64,000 nucleotides of DNA, taken from NCBI RefSeq assembly GCF_950295315.1, contig NC_080181.1, forward strand, positions 33,806,441-33,870,440. The letters run 5' to 3'. A model generated the notes under the pieces. The model worked only from the letters and a program-made list of their open reading frames with translations, searched no databases and was not told where the DNA came from. The DNA is from Erinaceus europaeus. Its lineage: Eukaryota > Chordata > Mammalia > Eulipotyphla > Erinaceidae. Shown one piece after another: positions 31,395 to 41,812 of the stretch. The position numbers and the translations under genes were made by a program. Each line of letters opens with the position of its first letter. Position 1 is the stretch's first letter.

Positions 31395-34335
31395 AGAGTT
31401 TTCCTCAAGATAGGCACAGTCTGCACAAAGAAGAGAAGCTGAGTTCAGAGAGGCTGCTTTTCAGGCTGCCTCCAGCCTGTTCCTGCCCGAGTGTTGAGGG
31501 ATCTTGAAGCTCTTGCTCAGATACTCTGGGCTGGCCACTGTGAAGCCATTTTATTATTATTTTTTAAAAAGTTGCCACTCACTGAGCCCCCACGAGGGGC
31601 CATAGGGTAGGCAGCAACACAGGGCCAGGAAACGTGTCACAGCATGGAGCCCCACAGCTGCACACTTTGAACCAACGTATCTAGTAGAGAGGTTTACACT
31701 GTGACCTTCAGTGGCCCACAAATAGCACTGTGCCCTCTCTTTGTTGGTCAGTGTGTGTCCCATCTTGGAGAATCTTTTTGGATCAGCGTTTTATAGAAAC
31801 AGCCAAAATCAGTTAGGTGTATTGCTTATTATAAGAAGGGATCCTCTTACCTGAAGGAACCCTGCTTCTTCTTGAAGGGTTTCAGTATTTGAGGAAAACT
31901 TTCTTAGGCTAACTCGGAAATGGTACTAAAATAATGTTCTGCTTTTCTATGGGTGTTTATTTTATAAAGTTTTACAGTCTAAATTTTTGCTAAAGATGTA
32001 TTTTGATTATTGAAAAGAAAGTTTCTATTTAAATTGTAAATATGTTGTCATACAATGTTAAATAACCTATTTTTTTAGGAAAAAAACTTCAATGTCTGGT
32101 AGAAATTCCAGACTACCAGTGTTAAATTGGAAATTATCAATGATTTCAAGTATTTTAACCCAAGGAATCCTCTCAAAGAGGCTTACTGGAACATTCCTCT
32201 TTCCAATATAAGTTTTATCATTTTTTATAAGAGCTTAATGCCGATTATATATCAGGCTATTATTATTGCTTTGGAAACACATAAAGAATTCCAATTGAGT
32301 AATGTAGAAATCTGTGTCTGTCCATAAGAAACAGAAGGAGCTCTCAAGTTAGCTTTGAACTACTTCTCCCGTAGACTTTTGAACTGTGTCACAAGACCAC
32401 ACAGAAGCTTAGACACACACATTAGCTCCCTGGGCTGAGTCACCACCCCTTCTAAATTGGTGTTGGCCGTTAACATCTCAAGCTAGCCACGACCTTGTGT
32501 GCCACATAGCTGTAATGGTGGCATCCGTAGACCACATGCTCACAGCCCTACCTAGGACCGGTCTGAAGTGGTTAGTTGGTATCCCTCTAGGGGCATCTCA
32601 GCCTTGGGGTACTGTGATAGACCTTTTTTTTAGAACAGGTGGCTCATGAAACAGCAACTTGTATTTGATTTTTAAATTCATTTTACTTACTTGTGTAGCC
32701 CCTAAGACTGTCCAGTGCCAAAGCCAGTTTGGAAACCAAATTTGTCATCTTGAATAATATTTTTTAAAAGAAAATGAATTCCACTATTCCTCTCTGCTGT
32801 GAAGAAAGCACCAAAACACTGCAGATCCTGTGTCTGCACAATGGGTGATTATGTGGTGACAGCAAGGCTAGCCTTGTTAAGATTCCCAGGCAGTGCTCCC
32901 AGGGCAGAAAGCCTGGTGGTGAGGAAATCAAAACACCCGAATCAAAGGCAGTTTTCTAATTTTGATTTTAAAGTTTTTATCTACCCAAGACACTGCTCAC
33001 TTTGTGGAAGGAGGTTTGAAACATCATTCAAAAACCTTTGTTCTTCAAGAGCAGATGTTCTTAGTGCAGGTATGTTGCTGTTAACCTTGTGATGTAAGGC
33101 AGTTTGAAGCAAGGAGCCTCTCAAAAGGAGCGCTTTCGGTTCCATTGTGTGCTTAGAGGGTGGTTTTGATGTAGAAGAATGTAGTCATCTTGGGATTAAA
33201 CTTTCAGTGTCTTAATTTTTTTATACTTTGATTTTTTTTTTTAAATTGAATACTTGAGATTTATGTTGACTTTTTTTAAAACTTACGTGAAATGCTTTGC
33301 CATCATGAGGTATTTAGCAAAAGCAGTGGGCAACTCTTCACAATTGTTTAATGATACCTATTTACTTTTGCATTTGTACTTTGAATGCTTAGACTTAAGA
33401 CTACCCCTCATTTTTACTTCCTCTTGGTAGAAGGGGAGAGCCTCCATCTTGGTTGTCATCTTGATGGGGCCTTTGCCCCCTCCCACCTTCTTTCACCTAT
33501 AAACCTTCTACCCTAGTGCCATGTAAACTGGGTCTCAGAGTAGAAAATTTGAATGTGGGGTTAGGGAGTAGTTGCTATTACTGTAAAATGTAGACAGAAG
33601 GAACATTCATGTGTTTTTCAATGTGTGACTGAAGACCTGTACAAGGCTTTTGTGGCCTTTGATGTGACTTGTGTACATAGATGTTACAGACTGTACTAAC
33701 ACCTACGAGTCAGTATTTGTTAAACCTCATTTATAAAAGCTTTAAAAAAAAGTCAGTGTTGCTTTTGTGCTCATTTTTGCTTTGGGTTTCTTCTAGCTAT
33801 CATCTTGTTAAGCAAGTTCACCTAAAATGGTATAGTTGCAGGTTTAAGAGCCTCCCGTCACCATCCACCTGGACTGAAGACGAGTGTCCACTCAGCAGTA
33901 GTTTTGTGTGACTGTCCACTACAATGCCACATCCACACATGTCTCAGTTCACATGTTATGTGCTGTGGGGCACATAACAGACATTCCATCCCGTTAGTCC
34001 ATCTGCCACCTTCCTGTTAAGATACATGACACTTTTGCTTCTGTAGTACTGGGACTAAAAATGAACCAACTGAATCTTTCTTATGGTCGTTTTGGGCAAG
34101 ATACCAACCTATATGTAAGGTTACCTAATGGCACCAATAGAAAAGAAGAGTTATTCCCCCTTCCAAGAGCAGCCTTCGGCAGACAGGTATATAAACTTAG
34201 ATTAGTGCTATTCTGGGTATAAGTGGGGTTTCATTTATATATTGAGGAAGATGCCTTATCAGGAGGCTGCTTCTGCTGGGGACCTTGTAAAGAAACTTAA
34301 ATTGGATATTAATTTCCTGACAGGGGAGGTCTGTT

Positions 34336-34341
34336 TTTATT
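34336..34341 (-). terminator. NCAPD3: Alternative NCAPD3 poly(A) hexamer
   Basis: A second AATAAA on the - strand lies beyond the JAM3 distal signal. If it is used, the two mRNAs overlap at their 3' ends. Confidence 0.3.
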
Positions 34342-34370
34342 ATTCTTAAACACTATATAGAATGATTGCC

Positions 34371-34376
34371 AATAAA
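34371..34376 (+). terminator. JAM3: Distal JAM3 poly(A) signal
   Basis: A canonical AATAAA is the last good hexamer before the oppositely oriented NCAPD3 3'UTR. Cleavage would be expected near 34390-34400. Confidence 0.55.
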
Positions 34377-34414
34377 GGCCCTATTCTAAACTGGAAAAGC
34401 TCTATTGACTATAA

Positions 34415-34925
34415 GAAGGCTGGCTATCATCTTAACTTTTATTGTTCCACTTTAGAAAGCTGTACACTTTTTTAAAAAATCTATAATTTATAAATAATAG
34501 AAAAAATATTACAATCAGAATTTTGTCAGTAGATACAAAGAACTGTGTACTATTAGGCATTCAAATCCGTTAGAAGAAGTTTGATTTGTGTAAAAGAAAG
34601 CTGACATATGAAGGTATTTACCTTACAAAGCAGGAAAGCTTACAGGATGAACTTGATACTTTCAAATGGAATACATAAGATCAAACAGCTAAGGCATTTC
34701 TCTTATTTGACATTGTCACACATTTAAAGAAATATCAGATTAAGATGAGTATCCAACTGGCTAGTTAGTTACACAGGTGAACCATCTGGGGATCTGGAAT
34801 TTTAAGGAAAGTAGTATCCCATGATAGAGGTGTCCCTTGTTACATGAGGGAAACAGTCCCACTGACTGCCTTTCCATGTTCAGGAACAAGTTTTTTCTTC
34901 AGGACAATCCTTGGAATGCACTGTT
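34415..34925 (-). other. NCAPD3: NCAPD3 3' untranslated region
   Basis: About 500 nt between the NCAPD3 stop codon and its first AATAAA. The length agrees with my recollection of the human 3'UTR. No SINE is inserted. The exact end is inferred. Confidence 0.55.
34438..34443 (-). terminator. NCAPD3: Likely NCAPD3 poly(A) signal
   Basis: TTTATT on the + strand is AATAAA on the - strand, about 485 nt after the NCAPD3 stop codon. Cleavage would be near 34415-34425, leaving only a few tens of bases to the expected JAM3 end. Confidence 0.55.
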
Positions 34926-35034
34926 TTAGTTAGCTGTTTTCAGAGGGGTCTTTCTGAGTGACCTTCTGCTAGGGGCTGGGCTATCTTTGTTCCTGGCTGG
35001 AGACTTCACATTCCATGGCTGAGGCTGTGGAGGC
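34926..35034 (-). CDS. NCAPD3: NCAPD3 last exon: basic C-terminus and stop
   Basis: Read on the - strand after acceptor cccttag, the exon completes a Pro codon and encodes [17 protein letters not shown], ending [13 protein letters not shown] and TAA. This is the conserved C-terminus of condensin II subunit D3, which with CAP-G2, CAP-H2 and SMC2/SMC4 compacts mitotic chromosomes. The tail is rich in Pro and basic residues with SP and TP sites, fitting a phosphorylated, DNA- or chromatin-contacting end. The intron upstream is only 93 bp. Confidence 0.93.
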
Positions 35035-35127
35035 CTAAGGGAAGAAAAGATACTGTTGTTCTGGAACAAAAAGAAAACACCCTGACAGAAAACACCCACC
35101 TCTAAAAGGAACTCTTGGTAAACTTAC

Positions 35128-35188
35128 GGTTTATCAGGCAATGATAAACATAAAATGTCCTTTCCTTGACTCTGGCCTTCAGTTTTCT
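35128..35188 (-). CDS. NCAPD3: NCAPD3 penultimate exon
   Basis: The 61-bp exon encodes KTEGQSQGKDILCLSLPDK after a Glu codon split with the previous exon. The acceptor is ccttttcag and the donor is gtaagt. The DILCLSLPDKP segment is a conserved patch near the D3 C-terminus. The intron before it (35189-35289) is 101 bp and begins with GC instead of GT. Confidence 0.92.
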
Positions 35189-35289
35189 CTGAAAAGGAGC
35201 CAAACACAAACAAATTCAGATTCCCCAACATTCTGAAGGTGGGATAACCAGGAAAAACACAGTTGATGGGGTGAAAACTGAGAACTTGC

Positions 35290-35361
35290 CTTTGGCTGAA
35301 AAAGGTGTGGGAGGTATGATGTAGCTGACTCCTGCTCCAAATGTGACATCGTTGATGGTCT
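35290..35361 (-). CDS. NCAPD3: NCAPD3 exon with GC donor
   Basis: The 72-bp exon encodes TINDVTFGAGVSYIIPPTPF followed by SAK. The first codon (Lys) is split with the exon at 41813, and the last G starts a Glu codon completed by the next exon. The downstream splice donor reads AAAG|GCAAGT, the strong consensus of GC-AG introns; no GT donor nearby keeps the conserved frame. From memory the human protein has one more residue in the TP-rich stretch, so a codon seems to be missing here. Confidence 0.9.
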
Positions 35362-35504
35362 CTGGGTGAGAGGACACAGCACATTAATGAAAGTATGGTA
35401 AGAGACACCAGCAGTCCATGTCACAAGTGAGGCCAGCTACAGTCACTCCATCTCCGCATCAGCACCCTGGCAGTTGTGAAAGGCAGAGGCCCTATCAGTC
35501 TTGT

Positions 35505-35760
35505 TTACTGGTGATGACTCTTCCCCCTGGAAACATCTTTGTTGACCGTGTCCACGGCACCAGTTCCAAATTTGTCTTTAAGGAGGAAGGTGGTCCATCT
35601 GCTCTGCATGCACTGGTCTATAGCCTCTGGATCCTCAGTCACTGTCAACAACACATGGCCCACTCCAAGTCCTATGCTTCTCACCTGGATTCCTAGAAAA
35701 TGCCTGACCAAACTAATTGCCTCCACTCTCCAAAATACTCCTTCCACACTCTTGTCCAAG
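35505..35760 (-). other. Unassigned open stretch in NCAPD3 intron
   Basis: About 85 codons are open on the - strand, containing GLGVGHVLLTVTEDPEAIDQ and DKFGTGAVDTVNKD and ending in a stop near 35505. The composition looks protein-like but I cannot name a family. It could be a decayed retrocopy or retroelement fragment, or chance. It is not part of the NCAPD3 reading frame. Confidence 0.3.
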
Positions 35761-35765
35761 ATCTC

Positions 35766-35993
35766 TTTTTTTAAATTATTGTAATTATTGTTTTTATTGA
35801 TGTCGTTGTTAGATAGGACAGAGAGAAATGAAGAGAGGAGGGGAAGACAGGGAGAGAGAAAGATAGACTTCACTGCTTGTGAAGCGACTCCCCTGCAGGT
35901 GGGGAGCCGGGGGCTGGAACCGGATCCTTACGCTGGTCCTTGCACTTTGCGCCACCTGTACTTAACCCACTGCGCTACCTACCGCCTGACTCA
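35766..35993 (-). repeat. SINE-1, reverse
   Basis: 'ttgatgtcgttgttagatag' to 'cttaacccactgcgctacc'. Confidence 0.92.
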
Positions 35994-36049
35994 CAAGATC
36001 TCTTTTCTGAACATCTTCTCTTAGTTCATTTAATGCCTTCCTCTAAACT

Positions 36050-36285
36050 TTTTTTTTTTTTGGTCAACAGGGCTATTGTTGAGGCTCCATGCCTACATGC
36101 ACTGACTGTTCCAGCAGACTATTTTTTTCAGGTAGAGAGTAAGAGAAAGAAACAGACACCGTAGTACTGTTCCATCACATTACGTAATGCTCCCATGTGG
36201 TGGCTGGAGGTATGAACCCAGGTCCTTTGACTTGGTAAAGGATGCACTCTACTAGGGTGAACTCTCTTGACACCACCTCATTTCA
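36050..36285 (-). repeat. SINE-6, reverse
   Basis: Poly-T, 'caacagggctattgttgagg', 'ccatgtggtggctggaggt'; diverged. Confidence 0.6.
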
Positions 36286-36427
36286 TCTTGAACTATCACA
36301 GAGTGCCCCACTTGTAGCCCCACTCCTTTCCATGATGTAGGACTGACCCCCTAAAGTCCTCACTCTGTCCCTTATAGGTTAATGATTCATCACTCTTTAA
36401 AAACCTTGTTTCTCTCAAAGCACAATG

Positions 36428-36650
36428 ACCGGCTTAAGGATCCCGGTTCAAGCCTCCAGCTCCCCACCTGCAGGGGAGTCGCTTTGCAAGTGATGAAGCA
36501 GGTCTGCAGGTGTCTATCTTTCTCTCCCCTTCTCTGTCTTCCCCTCCTCTCTCCATTTCTCTCTGTCCTATCCAACAATGACGACATCAACAACAACAGT
36601 AATAACTACAATAAAACAACAAGGGGCAACAAAAGGTAATAAATAAATAC
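36428..36650 (+). repeat. SINE-1, 5'-truncated
   Basis: Starts in 'ggcttaaggatcccggttc' and ends in a CAACAA/AATAAATA tail. Confidence 0.88.
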
Positions 36651-36825
36651 TAAAAATATTTTTTTAAAAAAGAGAAGTAACAATAGGTGTAGGTGTGATT
36701 TAGTAAGGGAAACCAGGACCAAGGGGGGGGGGAAGGCAAATATATATAAGTATAGTTATAGAAATAATAGTCATGAGTTAAGTGGTAGTGCAGGTAATTA
36801 AAGTATAGATAGTTAAGAAATAATA

Positions 36826-37100
36826 GTCACGAGTCGGGTGGTAGTGCAGCAGGTTAAGCGCACAAGGACTGGCATAAGGATCCAGGTTAGAATCCTCGGC
36901 TCCCCATCTGCAGGGGAGTCGCTTCACAGGCAGTGAAACAGGTCTGCAGGTGTCTATCTTTCTCTCCCCCCTCTGTCTTTCCCTCCTCTCTCCATTTCTC
37001 TCTGTCCTATCCAACAGCGACAACACTGATAAGAATAATACAATAATAATAACTAGAACAACAATAAAAAAGAAGGGCAACAAAAGGGAAAAAATATATA
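36826..37100 (+). repeat. SINE-1
   Basis: 'agtcgggtggtagtgcagc' head through 'ggcaacaaaagggaaaaaat' tail. Confidence 0.92.
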
Positions 37101-37114
37101 TATATAAAGAAATA

Positions 37115-37262
37115 ATAGTCAAGTTGTCTGGGAGGCAGCACAGTAGATAAACTATTGGACTCTTAAGCATGATGTCCCAAGTTCAATCCCTGGCAGCACA
37201 TATACCAGAGTGATACTGTGTTCTTTCTCTCTCCTATATTTCTCATTAATAAATAAAGTTAA
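37115..37262 (+). repeat. SINE-2
   Basis: 'ttgtctgggaggcagcacag', 'gttcaatccctggcagcac', 'cattaataaataaagtt'. Confidence 0.85.
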
Positions 37263-37267
37263 AAAAG

Positions 37268-37545
37268 GGAGTCGGGCGGTAGCGCAGTGGGTTAAGCGCA
37301 GGTGGCGCAAAGCGCAAGGACCGACGTAAGGATCCGGGTTCCAGCCCCCGGCTCCCCACCTGCAGGGGAGTCGCTTCACAGGCGGTGAAGCAGGTCTGCA
37401 GGTGTCTATCTTTCTCTCCCCCTCCTCTCTCCATTTCTCTCTGTCCTATCCAATAACAACCACATCAATAACAACAACAATAACTACAACAACAATAAAA
37501 AAGACAACAAGGGCAACAAAAGGGAAAATAAATAAAAAAAAATAA
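37268..37545 (+). repeat. SINE-1, well preserved
   Basis: The cleanest SINE-1 in the window: 'gtcgggcggtagcgcagtgg', 'aaagcgcaaggaccgacg', CpG-rich head. Probably the youngest copy; it sits inside the tail of the preceding SINE-2 and duplicates 'aataaataaagttaaaaaa'. Confidence 0.93.
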
Positions 37546-37584
37546 ATAAAGTTAAAAAAATGAAAATAAAGTTAACTCATGTCT

Positions 37585-37841
37585 ATGACTTAATGGAAGG
37601 AATGGGAACACAGAACTCTGGTGGTGGGAAAAGTGTGGAATTATACCCCTGTTATCTCATCATTTTGTAAATAGATATTAAATCACTAGTAAGTAAATAA
37701 ATGACAGTTGTGACCTTTGAGAGAAAATGGATGGGACTGGAGGTGATTATGCTTAGCAAAATAAGGAAAGAGGAAAAAGAAAATTGCCACATGGTTTCAC
37801 TTACATGTGGGCTGTAGATACTTGTAACAGATGACCCTTGT

Positions 37842-37884
<43 letters not shown>

Positions 37885-38030
37885 CAAGTAAACAAATTGT
37901 CTCTAAAAATTTTATGAGAACTCTAGTGATTATCACTGAGTGGAAGAGTGACGTAGGAACTATACCATGTAATCTTATAATTTTGCAAATAACTATTAAT
38001 CACAGCTTTAAAAAAAAGTAACTTAAAAAC
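37585..38030 (+). repeat. REP-X end piece and old L1 3' end with (CA)n
   Basis: A short REP-X-like piece ('agaactctggtggtggg') is followed by an L1 3' end ('aaaatggatgggactggagg', 'tggtttcacttacatgtgg') with a (CA)19 tract at 37843-37881. Confidence 0.65.
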
Positions 38031-38040
38031 AAACATATAT

Positions 38041-39305
38041 AAAAAACTTTCCACCTATAGGGGAGGGGTTATTAGGGTTAAACGATATTTATGCTGAGTC
38101 CTTACTGCATTACTTCGTATAAGGTAAGAAAAGAACCGTTAGCAACTATTGTGATAACACTGGCTATTATCCCAAGTTACCAGAGTTTGTGTTTACTTCA
38201 AGATCTAGCGAGGCTACCGTGCACAAGATCTAGACTACCCTGCACAAGCACCCTGACGCTGAAAGACAGTCTGGCTGGGCTGGGCAGCACCCTCCACAAA
38301 CTCCCAGTCTGCACACGTGCTGCAGGGTCCTGTGCCACTGTTTTCCTTCTGTCACACCTGAGCCCCCACACCAGTTCTGTCTGCCATTCCTGACCTTGTA
38401 GACCTGGGTAGGAGTGTCCCCCTGGGGAATTCAGGCTGCCACTGCCTTGTCCCATTTCGCACCAGCTGCTGTCATCTCCGTTACAGCAGAGCACAGGCCC
38501 AACAGCTGCCGCACCATGTCACAGACTGTCCCTGCTGAAAAACGTGTGAAGGGAGCACAAAGTTGCTGCCCTTCTCCTTGGGGACAACACAACCATCTTA
38601 GGAGTGTGGACTGAACCTTCTAATCTGTGTTAAAGTCCAGCAGCATACCCACAGTGATGTGTGCCTCAGAATAGGACTGTTTCGATCACTGACATCCAAA
38701 CCCCTCAGTCTTGCTTAATCCTGCTTCTGGGAGGTCACTCCTGGTGCTGGCACCGAAATCCCCTTCCTAATGCACACACTTCCCTTCCTGGTTGGACGCC
38801 TGCACATATCGGATGGTTAAATCTCCAATCTTCAGAATCCTGTAGATTATGCTTTGTACTTAGAACCAGAGCAGAAACATCTTTGCTGCCTGTATTAAAG
38901 CTGTCAGAAGACTTGCTGTGACTCTCCACTCCACCCCACCCCCATCCCACAACTTCCAGTTAAACTCTAGATCTGAGATTTAATCATTTCCATTTAGTTT
39001 TCCGCTTAGGCAAAACCACTCTTCATCCTGAATACCACTGTTGTGTCTAAATGGTAGGACGTTTTTCCTGCTGGCTTTGCAGAGCTGAAACCATTTCCTG
39101 ACAGTCACCTCCTTCCCCACAAAACCCACTTGCCAACCAGAACTTATGTTTTGAAACCACAGAGAGAACAAAACTGTTTTTTGAGTTATCTGATAATTCT
39201 CCTAGGAAGCAGAGCTAACAGGAGACCCTCAGGCATATCTCCCTGATTTAAACTAAAAAGAGAATCCAGGAATTTTACATTCAGGAGCACAGGCAGAGAA
39301 AGAAA
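38041..39305. other. NCAPD3 intron, unique-looking, no named feature
   Basis: About 1.25 kb with higher GC than its surroundings and a small direct repeat around 38205-38245 ('gtgcacaagatctag'). Open stretches at 38091-38393 and 38198-38494 are on opposite strands and look like chance. Confidence 0.4.
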
Positions 39306-39311
39306 AAAGAA

Positions 39312-39465
39312 GGCCCGTGGTCTGGGAGGTGGCGCAGTGGTAAAGCTTTGGACTCTCAAGCATGAGGTTCTGAGTTCGATCCCTGGCAGCATATGTGCCA
39401 GAGTGATGTCTGGTTCTCTCTCTCCTTCTATCTTTCTCATAATTAAATTAAAAACTCTTGAAAGA
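39312..39465 (+). repeat. SINE-2
   Basis: 'ggtctgggaggtggcgcagtg', 'gagttcgatccctggcagc'; well preserved. Confidence 0.88.
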
Positions 39466-39917
39466 AAGAAGAGGAAGGCCCTCTATTGGTCTGGGGGCAC
39501 TACAAGTCTTGCTTTCAACAGGAAGATAGCTTCACATGAGGGAATTACAGTGGAGCCACCAGGTCTCCTTATGAGCAATACGTGCTGCTAGGAAACCAGT
39601 GGAGACTGAAATCAGGGCAGGTGGGGAAGGGAAAAACTGAAATGAGATGCATTCTCCCCATTTCTTAAGCATATGGCTCTGAGCTGCTAAAATAGAAGCA
39701 CTTGGTGCCCCTGAGCCAGGAACACAGAACATATAGAAAACGTTACTGCTTGAATGAGGATTTTTTTTAAGTATATATGTAACATTACACCTGTTCAATA
39801 AATAGGAACCCAAATTACCCAATGCTCTTAATAATAAAAGTCTTCAGGATTTAGCTGTCATCTGAGGAAAAGAGGTAGGAGTTTTATTCATTCAGTCAGT
39901 TCCCTTGGAAAGGGAAC

Positions 39918-40098
39918 TTGGAGACCAGAGGTGATATACCTGATAAACTGCACACATTACGTAAGTACAAGGACCCAGGTTTAAGCCCCCCCCCAGTGGA
40001 TACTTGTAGGAGGGAAGCTTCACAGTTTGTAAAGCATTGGTACAGGTAACGTTCTCTCCCAATCTCCAATTTTTCTCTGTCGCTAAGAAAAAAAAAAT
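39918..40098 (+). repeat. SINE-3
   Basis: 'aactgcacacattacgtaag', 'ggacccaggtttaagcccc' and an A-run. Confidence 0.78.
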
Positions 40099-40103
40099 GT
40101 TCC

Positions 40104-40245
40104 AAGAGGTGGAGCAGTAGATAAAAGCATTGTATTCTCAACCACGAGGTCCCTAGTTCAATCCCCCACAGCACTTGTACCAGAGTGATGTCTGGTTCTT
40201 TCTCTCCTCCTATCTTTCTCATGAATAAATAAATCCTTAAAACAA
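40104..40245 (+). repeat. SINE-2
   Basis: 'aagaggtggagcagtagat', 'tagttcaatcccccacagc', 'tttctcatgaataaataaat'. Confidence 0.82.
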
Positions 40246-40554
40246 AAAAGGAAAAGAAATAGGGTGGGGGCTTCCAGGAGCAATATGTCCAGTGATAACC
40301 ATGATGTAGGGGGAGGGAAGTGGAGGACAAACTTAGAAATATTTGATCTATAACCTGACAGTTGTTTCAAGACATCACAGGTAATAGAACCACCAAATAA
40401 GTAGCCAGAGCACAGTAAGTGCCCAATAAGTTTGATGGTCTGTACCACGAAACAAGTGGCCTGAAGCTGCTGCCCCACTGTGATAAAGGACAACATCTTA
40501 ACACGATTCTGTCTTACTATGGTGCAGTGAGAGCAGTGAAACCAGTTGGAAATC

Positions 40555-40708
40555 AAGGTTGGGGATGCAGCTCAGCTGCTAGAGCATTAGACTTGAGTGC
40601 CTGAGCTTCCCAATTGGATCCCCAGTGTCAGATGTGTCACAGTGCTACTCTGGCTTGTCTCATGTGAAACTCTCTCATCGGTAATGAATAATATAAATCT
40701 TAAAAATA
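40555..40708 (+). repeat. SINE-2-like variant
   Basis: 'ggttggggatgcagctcagc', 'ttggatccccagtgtcag' and 'taatgaataatataaatc'. Confidence 0.7.
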
Positions 40709-40721
40709 AGAGAAACTGAGG

Positions 40722-40985
40722 AGTTGGGCAGTAGCACAGCAGGTTAAGTGCATGTGGCGTGAAGCGCAAGGACTGACTGGTATAAGGATCCCAGTCCGAG
40801 CCACTGGCTCCCCACCTGCAGGGGAGTCGCTTCACAAGCGGTGAAGCAGGTCTGCAGGTGTCTATCTCCCCCCCCCCCCCCGTCTTCCTCTCCTCTCTCC
40901 ATTTCTCTCTGTCCTATCTAACAACAAAAATAATAACTACAATAATAGAAAAGGGGGGGGCAACAAAAGGGAAAATTAAAAAAAA
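40722..40985 (+). repeat. SINE-1
   Basis: 'agttgggcagtagcacagcag' to an A-rich tail with a C-run (40867-40881) and a G-run (40953-40959). Confidence 0.9.
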
Positions 40986-41812
40986 AAAAGAGAAACCAGA
41001 AAACACAAGTTCAAGACCCTATCTGCATTCCTCAATCACTTAGCTGTCTCACCCCCTTCAAGCTCCTGTGGAAGGCCCTGTGGGTACAGCCAAAAGTGAA
41101 ACCACTTTTCAGCTACCAGAAAAAACTGTGAGCTATTCAAAGTGTGGAGAGCACCTGGATTTTAGAGCCAGGGAAGGACACCTGGAGAGAGAGGATGGAT
41201 TTGGGAGGGTGGGAGCTGTAAAAGCCCAAGGACTACATGGGCTTGGGAGCAACTCATGCTGGGTGGGATTCAGGAAGGGAAGGTGGTGACCAATCAAGGA
41301 AGACAATGCAAACCACATAGTCTACATTTCCAACTCACCTGTAACTTGAAATCAAAGAAAACATGGTAAGACCAACAGGAACAAACCAACAGGAGTGAAC
41401 AGACATAAGCTCTGAGCACCACTAAATCTCAAGACTTGGTTAGTTCTTGGGCTTAACTTGATATAGGAGGTACCATCTTGTGCTGACATCAGACAATAAC
41501 AGATGAACACAACCCAAGAGGAACAGCCTAGAAAGGCCTGGAGAAGTGACCAAATGGCTGTAAGCCATTATGGTGGCAAACACCATCTGTCAGGTAAGGC
41601 TCTTCGTAGGATGGCTGAGTTCCATTTCACTAAGCTAAAATGTAGGAGCACTTGGCATTCAGCTGGTTCCTGCCCAGACAATCATTATTGTGACCCTTCA
41701 GTCTGACCTAATGTTTGATGACTCTGGGCATAACTGGTCCCCTGCAGAAGGTGTTTCCCTACAACGCTGCCACAGTGGCCCCAGGGTAGCAAGGCCCCAC
41801 GCCCTCACTTAC
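40986..41812. other. NCAPD3 intron before exon at 41813, no named feature
   Basis: About 0.8 kb; part of it (41450-41720) has the look of an old dispersed repeat but I cannot assign it. Confidence 0.35.

Larger units (their letters stand above)
31223..34395 (+). other. JAM3: JAM3 3' untranslated region
   Basis: About 3.1 kb follow the stop codon with almost no SINE insertion, in contrast to the introns, which fits a transcribed and constrained 3'UTR. It is AU-rich in places (for example 31950-32100). Poly(A) hexamers are an AATAAA at 31389, an ATTAAA near 33195, a TATAAA variant at about 33730 followed by an A-rich stretch, and a clear AATAAA at 34371. The distal end is inferred from the last hexamer. 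A shorter human-like end near 33.75 kb is also possible. Confidence 0.7.

Noticed and set aside
36428..37545. Regularly repeated units resembling a repeat array
   Set aside because: These are dispersed SINE-1 copies with their own tails; no short direct repeats with unique spacers as in CRISPR, and the DNA is mammalian.
38091..38614. Open frames of 66-100 codons in NCAPD3 intron
   Set aside because: They occur on both strands in overlapping positions, without splice signals or recognisable protein features.
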